A stretch of DNA of 64,000 bases from Nitrosospira multiformis (GTDB lineage: Bacteria > Pseudomonadota > Gammaproteobacteria > Burkholderiales > Nitrosomonadaceae): the NCBI RefSeq assembly GCF_900111585.1, contig NZ_FOHI01000011.1, positions 1 through 64,000 on the forward strand, read 5' to 3'. Made by a program: the position numbers and the translations under genes. The notes beneath the pieces are model-generated. The model did no database searches, was not told where the DNA came from, and worked only from the letters and a program-made list of their open reading frames with translations. This document shows positions 8,501-14,917 of this stretch, piece after piece. Positions within the stretch are counted from its first letter, which is position 1, and every line of letters starts with the position of its first letter.

Positions 8501-8627
8501 GTATCTTAAGCCTTGCGCGGCCCTCCACAGCTGCATGAACGATGCGCACCGGTTCGGGAGGCTCGGCTTCAGTCGCACCTGTCCCGAAGAAAGAAGGACG
8601 TTGCATCTGGTCGAAAAGTAGAGACAT
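5505..8627 (-). CDS. P-type (Ca2+-ATPase-like) cation pump with N-terminal HMA_2-like domain
   Basis: A 1040-residue P-type ATPase. Residues 26-100 form an HMA_2-like domain (RIVHAAVEGRARLKI, then SANVLTGRVLIVFD). Pump motifs follow in order: actuator TGES at 306-309, PEGLP at 423-427, phosphorylation site DKTGT with D466, MITGD near 690, and GDGIND at 763-768. PEGLP instead of CPC/SPC, an N-x-x-E in TM5 (N830, E833) and NLVTD in TM6 (N858, D862) match P2-type Ca2+/Mn2+ pumps rather than P1B heavy-metal pumps. The C-terminal membrane domain has further segments to about residue 1010. The gene is coupled to the MetK paralogue. The transported ion is inferred to be a divalent cation. The start at 8627 has GAGG almost adjacent to ATG; an alternative ATG lies at 8606. 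Confidence 0.9.
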   Translation of the reverse strand: MSLLFDQMQRPSFFGTGATEAEPPEPVRIVHAAVEGRARLKIRGLYRSESVRRKLESALPRHDAIRHASANVLTGRVLIVFDPARDLEEIKTWLEQLLLDAGHEIIPENPIDDSGSLRSSQRPGSPVISSDPNSVLPQDRKNWHALPGDTVVAALETSMEFGLSQASVERKLGHFGVNSLPETPPRSGLSIFLGQFKSLPVALLGVSAVLSAATGGLVDAAVILGVVLINAGTGYVAESQSERTINALGHVAEQNAMVIRDARLLEVPAKSLVPGDILVLTPGARVAADGRVLESRNLMVDESMLTGESLPVAKRVSPLDQPDVSLADRLNMVYMGTVVTGGSGLSVVVSTGRYTEIGTIQSLVGETRPPETPMQRQLAILGNQMVLLSLSICGAMFLIGLVRGHAWLQMLKTSISLAVAAVPEGLPTVATTTLALGIRTMNRHKVLVRRLDAVETLGAVQVICLDKTGTLTLNRMSVLALHSGGRRITVDSDVFYDAGVRIDPYQSDELLRLLHVAVLCNEVELNGEKGNYLLKGSATEGALMHLALAAGVSVEALRQRYPREQVEYRTETRSYMSTTHSAQGDGKLVAVKGNPVEVLEMCGWWLKDGARLPLTQAERTVILMENDRMAAEALRVLGFAYVEPKQADQSSADELIWLGMTGMADPLRQGMKELIALFHQAGIDTVMITGDQSGTAYAIGKELGLSGGSELDILDSTRLDQLDAEVLAGLAQKVNIFSRVSPANKLQIVQALQRGGKIAAMTGDGINDGPALKAADIGVAMGGTGTEVARSVADVILEDDNLRTMIVAVSEGRTIYNNIRKSIHFLTATNLSEIMLMLGSVGTGLGTPLTTSHLLWINLVTDIFPGLALAVEPPEPDVLQQPPRDPGEPIVGPADFKRYGLESLTMAAGSMGGYGYAMARYGGGQKASTIAFMTLTMGQLLHAYSCRSDHIGIFSHETLRSNRYLDLASGGTALLQWATVLVPGVRSLLGNTPIGPLDVAAIGAGSVLPFFLNEATKDAAFKDKRRKELLSLPPAPREYG
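8109..8137. repeat. Perfect 12-bp inverted repeat inside the ATPase gene
   Basis: The arms at 8109-8120 and 8126-8137 are perfectly complementary with a five-base loop (CTCCA) and contain AAGCTTCC/GGAAGCTT. In the mRNA they would form a stable hairpin around codons 164-173. No T-run follows. Confidence 0.6.
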
Positions 8628-8932
8628 CCTCGCAGAAGTTATGTGGTTACATGACGTTTCACTGCTACGGAATATGCTAGGCGACGCTCAGGACAAACAT
8701 ATAATCACCGACCTTGCCACCAAGGCGATCAGTAGTATTTCCAAAAAACTACAACTTCCTCTCCCCGATATCTCGAACGATTGGAGACTTCTTCTTTTTA
8801 GGTTAAAACGACGTTCTCAGCAAGCTGTGCCGGCTCTTTGATGCACTTCGCCGCCAATCAGCGCACCTTGTATTCTGAAGCAGCGGGATTACTGGCACTG
8901 ATTTCTATTTCCGTTCCGCGATCTTCTATCCT
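8628..8932. other. Divergent intergenic region, no gene seen
   Basis: This gap lies between the divergent ATPase and amine oxidase genes. Open frames here are mostly antisense extensions of the ATPase gene and lack ribosome sites. It should hold the ATPase promoter. No clear -35/-10 pair could be assigned for it. Confidence 0.4.
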
Positions 8933-8978
8933 TATAATTCAGGATCAGGCACTGTGCCTGATGCCCTCAAGGCATCAG
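8933..8978 (+). promoter_or_regulatory. Putative promoter and overlapping hairpins in the amine oxidase leader
   Basis: TATAAT at 8933-8938 looks like a -10 box, with only a weak -35. Just downstream, 8944-8962 is a 19-bp perfect palindrome (ATCAGGCAC-T-GTGCCTGAT). A second hairpin, CTGATGCC-CTCAA-GGCATCAG at 8958-8978, shares bases 8958-8962 with the first. The two stems cannot form together in RNA. They lie about 70-100 nt before the chosen start codon, which fits a leader control element or a dyad operator. Inference. Confidence 0.4.
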
Positions 8979-9044
8979 ATTCGGATTCCAGCAGGTTTCG
9001 CAAGCTCCTTGAGGCATGAGGTCACTGAGGTAACGGGAGAAAAA

Positions 9045-11018
9045 ATGCCGGGCAACACATCTCATACGCAGCATACGCAGAAAGCGGAAATACATGATCT
9101 GGTAATTGTCGGCGGCGGTATTGCCGGGCTCTATTGCTGCCACGAGCTTATCAAGAAAGTCCGGAGCGGTTTGCTCGATATCAGGAGCATTCTCCTTCTG
9201 GAAGCTTCCGACCGGTTTGGCGGGCGCATCGAAACATGGTCCCTGCTGAGAAGCAGTGAGGAAAATGGAAAGAAGATCGGTTTTGAAGATACATGGGACC
9301 CGTGTAACTGGAACATCGATGATGGTTACCTTGCTCCCCCTGACCCGCAAACGGGTAAACAGTCTCCATTCAGAGGTCCGACAGAAAAATCATTCAGGAA
9401 TGTGGATGGCAACGATGTCGAAAAGCTGACCGATATCGAATACTTCCGCGCAGAATTTGGGCCTATGAGAATCGAGCCGCGGGACCAGATTTTATTGCAG
9501 GGATTGCTCGACGATCTTGGAATCAGGGAGCCTGATCCGGGGGAGGAAGAAAGCCTGGATGACCTCGTGCCGTTCTCTTCGTACACCTCCGAAGATCCGA
9601 TGGCGCCCCGATTCACCCTTCAGGAGGAGGAAGCTCAGCAGAAAACTCCTTTTGACCTGATGATACTCGCTCTCAGGCGCATCTTCGAACTCGTCCACGG
9701 TCCGAAATTCGACGGCCAGGCTTCGAATCCCTGGTGTACGGAGGCCGCCAATGAACAATGGAGAAAACTGCACAGCGCGCAGTTCTTTTATCGCCATTAC
9801 TGGAAGGGAGAGCTGCTTGAATGGATACAGTATCTTACCGATCCTGACTTCGTAACGATTCGGGAGCACGCGCGGTTCAGGGACCAGCCGTTATGGGACC
9901 TGGGATTCTGGAACGTTCTCAGCGATGTCTTGAGCCATTATGCGGTGGTCAAGATCAGGGATTGGGGAAGCTACTATCACTTTGTTCACGAAAATCTGAA
10001 TGCCGCCGAGTGGATTATCTTCTGGCTCAGGGCAATTCGAAGCACGGGTTCGCTTCGAGGCATACGCGGAGGGATGAGCAGGATAATCTGGAACCTCCTG
10101 GAAGTCTTGCGGAAGCACCAGAGCAGTCACGAATCTCCTCGTCTGAAAATCGCGAAAGGCGCAAGGGTGGTGAGCGTAGAAAGACGGGATAATGCGCTGG
10201 TTGCCCTTACCGTGCAGAAGCAGGATGAGGTCGAGCTTGTGTGCGCACGAAGAGTCATTTTTGCCCTGCCGAAGCGTCCGCTCGAGGAAATGTCATGGAA
10301 TGGGGAGCGTCCAAAAGGCAATCTTCACGAAGCATTCAATGCGGTCGCTTGCCTTCCGCTGCTGAAATGTTTTTTTGTCATCGAGAAGCCCTGGTGGGAA
10401 GACAACCGGTCTCTCAACCGCTATGCATCCGACATACCAACCCGCGAGCTGCTGTATGTGAAAAGCAGGGACCGGACAAAAGGGTTGATCATGATTTATA
10501 CCGACCGCCCGGCAATCACATTCTGGTCCGATTACCTCAGAAGCGAATCCAGCAATAATTCCAAAGGTCCCGAGCAACCGGAGGGGCCACAGGTCGACTA
10601 TCAGGATGCCGCCAGGATCTGGTTCCTGGAGAAAAAACCTTCCCCGACGTGTGGGTCGATTATCGAAATCAAGCCCGGATCGACCCGCCTATGGCAGCGT
10701 TTCGTGCAGTTTGCCAGGGATTATGAGCACCATGACTTTACCACAGGCCGCCTTCTCGCCTGTGGTATGCGCGACTGGGGAAAGGAGCCTTTCGGTGCCG
10801 CGGCGCACGGGTGGCGTCCGGGTGTAAAGTCCCGGGAGCATATCGAGTTTCTCGAGGCATTTTCTCTCGAACAAGAGGAGCAGGAAACCGGGCAAAACAA
10901 CCTGCACGTTTGCGGAGAAGCGTTTTCCGACTACCAGGGATTTATTGAAGGCTCGCTGCGATCAGCACAGCGCGTTCTGGCTGTGATAGAGGAACAGCAG
11001 AAGCCGGGAAAAAACTGA
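9045..11018 (+). CDS. Flavin-dependent amine oxidase (NAD(P)/FAD-binding)
   Basis: A 657-residue protein of the flavin amine oxidase family, which includes monoamine and L-amino-acid oxidases. Residues 18-50 carry the FAD dinucleotide site (DLVIVGGGIAGLYCC, then LLLEASDRFGGRIET). The C-terminal flavin-binding segment is VCGEAFSDYQGFIEGSLRSA near residue 625. The middle part is long, with a tryptophan-rich substrate domain. The ATG at 9045 is chosen because GGGAGA lies just upstream and the FAD motif then starts about 20 residues in, as usual; the frame is open further upstream to 8838. No signal peptide is visible. The substrate cannot be read from sequence; resemblance is closest to lysine/tryptophan-oxidase-like enzymes. 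It converges on the topoisomerase gene with a four-base gap. Confidence 0.85.
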   Translation: MPGNTSHTQHTQKAEIHDLVIVGGGIAGLYCCHELIKKVRSGLLDIRSILLLEASDRFGGRIETWSLLRSSEENGKKIGFEDTWDPCNWNIDDGYLAPPDPQTGKQSPFRGPTEKSFRNVDGNDVEKLTDIEYFRAEFGPMRIEPRDQILLQGLLDDLGIREPDPGEEESLDDLVPFSSYTSEDPMAPRFTLQEEEAQQKTPFDLMILALRRIFELVHGPKFDGQASNPWCTEAANEQWRKLHSAQFFYRHYWKGELLEWIQYLTDPDFVTIREHARFRDQPLWDLGFWNVLSDVLSHYAVVKIRDWGSYYHFVHENLNAAEWIIFWLRAIRSTGSLRGIRGGMSRIIWNLLEVLRKHQSSHESPRLKIAKGARVVSVERRDNALVALTVQKQDEVELVCARRVIFALPKRPLEEMSWNGERPKGNLHEAFNAVACLPLLKCFFVIEKPWWEDNRSLNRYASDIPTRELLYVKSRDRTKGLIMIYTDRPAITFWSDYLRSESSNNSKGPEQPEGPQVDYQDAARIWFLEKKPSPTCGSIIEIKPGSTRLWQRFVQFARDYEHHDFTTGRLLACGMRDWGKEPFGAAAHGWRPGVKSREHIEFLEAFSLEQEEQETGQNNLHVCGEAFSDYQGFIEGSLRSAQRVLAVIEEQQKPGKN

Positions 11019-11022
11019 GTTT

Positions 11023-12108
11023 TTATCCGGTCTTTTGTTTCCGCAGAAAAGACAGCACGGCAGACTCGAGCGAGTCATGCGCGGGATGCGCTGCTTCATC
11101 CAGTTCTTGCACGCAGCGATGAAGATCGCCTTTCTGCCAGGCAGAAAACACCGCCGGATTGATGTAGGATTTCCGGCAGACGGCAGGGGTATTGCGCAGA
11201 TCTTCCGCGACTTGCCGTATCGCCGCGATGATGCCGGCCTTGAGTGCGCGCTTGGTCGGAAATTCAGGCAACGGCGTATTGAGCATGATCTCGAACGCCC
11301 GCAAGGTTCCGCTCCACGTTCGGAAATCCTTCGCGGTAAACTCGGCTTCCATGACTTCGTGGAGGTAGGCGTTTACCTGCTCCGCTTCGACCGACCGCCG
11401 CTTGCCGCTCTCATCCAGATACTGGAAAAGATGCTGGCCCCTCAGCTCCCGGCAAGCCCGGATAATGCTGACGATCCTCCTGTCACTGATAGTGACTTCG
11501 TGCTCGACCCCGCTCTTGCCCCGGAATTTCAGTAATGCGCGCCTGGGGTTGATGAAGGCAAGATGCCGCTTGCGCAGGGTTGTAAGCCCGAAGCTATGGT
11601 TCTCGCGCGCGTAAGACAGGTTACCGATGCGCACCTGCGTCGTATCAAGCAGTCTCACTATTGCAGCAACAACCTTTTTTTGCGGCAAACCTCGTTTTTT
11701 CAGATCCAGGTGTACGCGCTCGCGCAGTTGAGGTAAAGCTTCGCCGAATTCCACCATCCGGTCAAATTTGATAGTGTCTCGCACCGCGCGCCAATCGGAA
11801 TGGTAGCGGTACTGCTTGCGGCTGCGCGCATCCAGTCCCGTGGCCTGCAAGTGACCCAGGGGATGGGGACAAATCCAGACGTCGGTATAAGCGGGAGGAA
11901 TGGCGAGCCGGGCAATGCGCTCAAGCTCATCCTTGTCACTCAAGGGCTTTTCATCCGGACCGACATAAAGAAATCCCTCGCCGGAGACTAACCTTCTGAT
12001 CCCGGGCTCATCGCCGGAGACATAGAGCAATCCCGCGGCCGCCGCTTGCGCCGCCAGAATTTCCATTGCCTGCGGTCGCAACTCCTCCTTATCCGGAAAG
12101 AATGACAT
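11023..12108 (-). CDS. DNA topoisomerase IB (poxvirus type)
   Basis: A 361-residue bacterial type IB topoisomerase, which relaxes supercoils by nicking one strand through a 3'-phosphotyrosine. The N-terminal domain includes GEGFLYVGPDEKPL and the pattern IPPAYTDVWICPHPLGHLQATG that contacts DNA. The catalytic domain carries RIGNLSYARENHSFGLTTL, the lysine in the TLRKRH segment and the active tyrosine near residue 315 in CRKSYINPAVF. The ATG at 12108 is chosen because AGGAGT lies 7 nt upstream; the frame extends to 12228 without a better start. Such enzymes are accessory in bacteria and scattered among proteobacteria. Confidence 0.92.
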   Translation of the reverse strand: MSFFPDKEELRPQAMEILAAQAAAAGLLYVSGDEPGIRRLVSGEGFLYVGPDEKPLSDKDELERIARLAIPPAYTDVWICPHPLGHLQATGLDARSRKQYRYHSDWRAVRDTIKFDRMVEFGEALPQLRERVHLDLKKRGLPQKKVVAAIVRLLDTTQVRIGNLSYARENHSFGLTTLRKRHLAFINPRRALLKFRGKSGVEHEVTISDRRIVSIIRACRELRGQHLFQYLDESGKRRSVEAEQVNAYLHEVMEAEFTAKDFRTWSGTLRAFEIMLNTPLPEFPTKRALKAGIIAAIRQVAEDLRNTPAVCRKSYINPAVFSAWQKGDLHRCVQELDEAAHPAHDSLESAVLSFLRKQKTG

Positions 12109-12428
12109 ATGGTTACTCCTATCGCAGGCTGGTTGTAACAAAGTCAGTATGTCAAGCAGTTTGGAAAACGAAAAACAGGGAATTCGAAGGCCAGGCGCCA
12201 GGATACTGCCAAGCAGCAGACCGGACACGCTTCTATCGACAGCAATGATAGCCCTCCGGTTCCATCCTTTTGGGATGGGTAAAAATCAGGAAGAAAACTT
12301 TATCTGTCCCGACTGGTTTTCTTCATTTATGGAGATACGTAAGCGAGGCATCACCCCGGCGATTGCTCAAAGCGTTCGCACATTCTTTATTTGGTAGGTT
12401 TGGAATTTCCACAAGGAGGACGATGGGG
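12109..12428. other. Intergenic region, no gene seen
   Basis: This 320-bp gap upstream of the topoisomerase gene contains a short hairpin (CCATCC-TTTTG-GGATGG near 12262-12278) without a T-run. No coding pattern or RNA gene is evident. Confidence 0.4.
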
Positions 12429-12785
12429 TTAGTGCGTTGCGAATCTCAAACGGTTACCGTCCGGATCTGTTACCACCATTTCTCGAGTCCCCCACGGGGT
12501 GTCTTGGGGTGCTTCAATAGTGGTAATGCCTTGACCAGTAAATTCACCATAGCAGTTGTCAACATTGGGAACTATGAAGTAGATCGCGCCGCCCACCTGA
12601 CAGTCTCCAGTATGCTCCGTCAGAAAAATAACCTGATCTTTCCTGGTCAATTGTATAAATAGAGGAAAGCCTGGCTCGAACTGATGCTTCCAATCAACGC
12701 TGAAGCCCAAGCCCTCGACATAAAACGGCAGGCTAACAGTGGCGCTGATTATTCGCAGTTGCGGTATAACTGTCTGGTTCAACAT
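12429..12785 (-). CDS. VOC/glyoxalase-like protein (bleomycin-resistance type)
   Basis: A 118-residue single-domain VOC protein. Visible features are the first half-motif PQLRIISATVSLPFYVEGLGF, a central AIYFIVPNVDNCYGEF, and the second half ending in TPWGTREMVVTDPDGNRLRFA, the classical C-terminal VOC signature with the metal-binding glutamate in TREM. The ATG at 12785 is preferred over a GTG at 12809 because AAGGAA precedes it at good spacing. It is divergent from the TetR gene, so the tandem operators between them could also affect it. The substrate is unknown. Confidence 0.82.
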   Translation of the reverse strand: MLNQTVIPQLRIISATVSLPFYVEGLGFSVDWKHQFEPGFPLFIQLTRKDQVIFLTEHTGDCQVGGAIYFIVPNVDNCYGEFTGQGITTIEAPQDTPWGTREMVVTDPDGNRLRFATH

Positions 12786-12930
12786 AAATTCCTTTGTTGT
12801 TTCTGACACACACTTGAATCACGCTATTGCTTCTCACTCTCTTATGTTGCGTCAGAGACTCCATAACAGTGGCGAGAAAGACGGGGCGGATAGCAAGCGG
12901 TTCTCTAAGATAACCCGAGAGTATTCTTGA

Positions 12931-12975
12931 AATACCTGCTGGATGTTATTTAAAAGATACCGTCCAGATGGTATC
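12931..12975. promoter_or_regulatory. Two tandem 6-8-6 dyads, likely TetR operators
   Basis: GATACC-N8-GGTATC at 12956-12975 is a perfect dyad ending 8 bp before the tetR start codon. A second dyad of the same geometry, AATACC-N8-GTTATT at 12931-12950, lies with its centre 25 bp upstream. Both spacers have the form N-GT/GC-N-GAT-like. The position fits autorepression of the TetR gene and possibly control of the divergent VOC gene. Binding is inferred. Confidence 0.6.
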
Positions 12976-12983
12976 ATTTTAAG

Positions 12984-13562
12984 ATGACCGATGCTAATCA
13001 ACGCAATCAACGCAAGAAGCAGCCTGCTCTCGTTCGTCGCAGGTTATTGGATAACGGTGCCCGTCTCTGTGTGGAGCAAGGTGTGGCGGGTTTGACGCTA
13101 CAAGCTGTGGCTGATGCGGCAGACGTGACCAAGGGAGGTTTGCTGCATCATTTTTCGACTAAACAGGCGCTTATCGAGGAAATCTTCAACGAGCGCCTGC
13201 AAGCTTTCGATACGGGCATCAAGCAGGCCATGAAGCTCGACCCTGAACCATCCGGCTGTTTTACCCGCGCTTACATCACAGCGACGCTGGAGCTGATTGA
13301 GAAGGATGATTTCATTCAGTGGGCGGCCCTCATGATGGCGATGCTGACCGAGCCCGGCTTGAAGAAACGGTGGACGCAGTGGCTGGAACAGCGCCTGGAA
13401 CACCACCAGGATACTGATTCTGGTCCCGAAATGCAGCTGGCCCGTTATGCCGTTGACGGACTCTGGTTGGCAGGCCTGCTCGATGAGGAGGAACGAGTGG
13501 CGACCAAACACGAAGCGCTGCATCTGCATTCCCAATTGATCGAGATGACAAGAAAACTATAA
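12984..13562 (+). CDS. TetR-family transcriptional regulator
   Basis: A 192-residue regulator. Residues 17-63 are the TetR helix-turn-helix: RRRLLDNGARLCVEQG, LTLQAVADAADVTKGGLLHHFSTKQALIEEIF. The rest is an all-helical ligand-binding domain of the TetR_C type (TRAYITATLELIEKDDF, WAALMMAMLTEPGL). It stands 170 bp upstream of and codirectional with an RND efflux pair, the usual layout of a local repressor of a pump. Tandem palindromes overlap its own promoter. The inducing ligand is not predictable. Confidence 0.9.
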   Translation: MTDANQRNQRKKQPALVRRRLLDNGARLCVEQGVAGLTLQAVADAADVTKGGLLHHFSTKQALIEEIFNERLQAFDTGIKQAMKLDPEPSGCFTRAYITATLELIEKDDFIQWAALMMAMLTEPGLKKRWTQWLEQRLEHHQDTDSGPEMQLARYAVDGLWLAGLLDEEERVATKHEALHLHSQLIEMTRKL

Positions 13563-13732
13563 ATCAGTCATTGCAACTTCAGGCCTCGGATCCGCCATTA
13601 TTCCGGACTCCGGTAAAGCCGTTTCTTCAGTATGCAAGCCAAACCCGTCAAGTTATTTGAAGCAGGTACTGTCAGGCGTACGTGCTAAAAGCCGTCGAAG
13701 AAGGCGGGATCAACTTTCTTTTCCCCGGAGAT

Positions 13733-14908
13733 ATGCGTTTCAGAAACCTTATTACGACCATTTTCATTGCTCTCTCGACAATCTTCCTTGCCGCATGCAG
13801 CAATACGGAATCCAGCACTTCGGTCGAGCCGCCTCCACCCGATGTTACGGTTGCGGAGGTGCTGTCGCGCTCCGTGCAAGCATGGGACGAATTCAATGGG
13901 CGTGTCCGTGCGGTTCCGACTGTAGAGTTGCGTCCTCGCGTCAGTGGCTACATCGATCGGGTTGCCTATAAGGAGGGTAGCGAGGTCAAACCTGGCGACC
14001 TTCTCTTTGTCATCGATCCCCGTCCATACCGCAATGCACTCCATAGTGCACAGGCGCAGCTCGAACATGCGCGGGCGGCTGCAAATCTCGCACAAAGCAA
14101 GACTGAGCACGCGCAGGCACTGTTCGCAGCACAGGCCATGTCGCGCGAAGAATTCAACGGCAGGCAAACGGAGTTGAACCAAACGGTCGCCGAGGCGCGT
14201 GCAGCGGAAGCCGCTGTGGCCACAGCCAAACTCAACCTCAATTTTACCGAGGTTCGAGCACCGATCGCAGGTCGCGTGGGTCGAGCATACCTCACTGCCG
14301 GCAATCTTGCCCAGGCTGACCAGTCAATACTGACAACCCTAGTCTCGCAGGATCCAATGTACGTGTACTTCGACTGCGATGAGCATAGCTTCCTGCGCTA
14401 TAAGGAATTCGCTCGCAAGAACGATCGCGAGAGCAATGTTTATCAGGTCCGCATCCGTCTGGCCAATGAGGAAGCCTTTTCGCATCTCGGAACTGTAGAT
14501 TTCTTCGACAACCAACTCAATCCCACAACAGGGACAATTCGTGTCCGCGCTGTCGTTGCAAACGCCGACCGCGCGCTGACACCCGGCCTTCACGCTCGGG
14601 TGCAGCTGCAAGGCGGCGATGAGCTGCATGCACTCCTGATCGACGAGAAAGCCATTCTGACCGACCAGGACCGCAAATATGTCTATGTATTGGGGGAGGG
14701 CAACAAGGCGCTCCGCAAGAACATCACATTGGGTCGGCAGGTCGATGGCCTCCGTATCGTGCAGTCCGGCCTCGATACGACGGACAAGATCATCGTCATC
14801 GGGGCACAGAAGATCTTTCACGACGGGATGACCGTAAAGCCCCAGCACGTCGCCATGGAAACGCGAGCGCCTATTCCCTCCTCTACACTCCTGAAAGCAA
14901 CGGAATAA
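13733..14908 (+). CDS. RND efflux periplasmic adaptor (MexE/AcrA type), lipoprotein
   Basis: A 391-residue membrane fusion protein. It begins with a lipoprotein signal (RFRNLITTIFIALST, lipobox LAAC near residue 22). Next come the first barrel/lipoyl half (VELRPRVSGYIDRVAYKEGSEVKPGDLLFVIDPRPY), an alpha-helical hairpin (residues about 100-160), the second lipoyl half (VRAPIAGRVGRAYLTAGNLA) and the beta-barrel with NPTTGTIRVRAVVAN. This is the MexE/TtgA-type adaptor that links an RND pump to an outer-membrane channel. The ATG at 13733 has GGAG 5 nt upstream; the frame is open 17 codons further. The RND gene follows after 9 bp. Confidence 0.93.
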   Translation: MRFRNLITTIFIALSTIFLAACSNTESSTSVEPPPPDVTVAEVLSRSVQAWDEFNGRVRAVPTVELRPRVSGYIDRVAYKEGSEVKPGDLLFVIDPRPYRNALHSAQAQLEHARAAANLAQSKTEHAQALFAAQAMSREEFNGRQTELNQTVAEARAAEAAVATAKLNLNFTEVRAPIAGRVGRAYLTAGNLAQADQSILTTLVSQDPMYVYFDCDEHSFLRYKEFARKNDRESNVYQVRIRLANEEAFSHLGTVDFFDNQLNPTTGTIRVRAVVANADRALTPGLHARVQLQGGDELHALLIDEKAILTDQDRKYVYVLGEGNKALRKNITLGRQVDGLRIVQSGLDTTDKIIVIGAQKIFHDGMTVKPQHVAMETRAPIPSSTLLKATE

Positions 14909-14917
14909 GGGAACGGT

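Noticed and set aside
5505-8627. Classifying the pump as a P1B ferrosome-type ATPase
   Set aside because: The TM4 motif is PEGLP and the TM5/TM6 residues are those of Ca2+-type pumps, so the heavy-metal class does not fit; only the gene context recalls fez loci.
10739-10767. Perfect 10-bp inverted repeat TACCACAGGC...GCCTGTGGTA in the amine oxidase gene
   Set aside because: It lies inside coding DNA, has a nine-base loop and no T-run; a terminator or operator role is not supported.
11019-11045. Terminator between the convergent amine oxidase and topoisomerase genes
   Set aside because: T-rich and A-rich tracts are present but no stable stem of useful length was found.
12423-12662. Plus-strand frame with AAGGAGG before ATG at 12423
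   Set aside because: It is antisense to the VOC gene, the spacing of the ribosome site to ATG is only 3 nt, and the translation has no family pattern.
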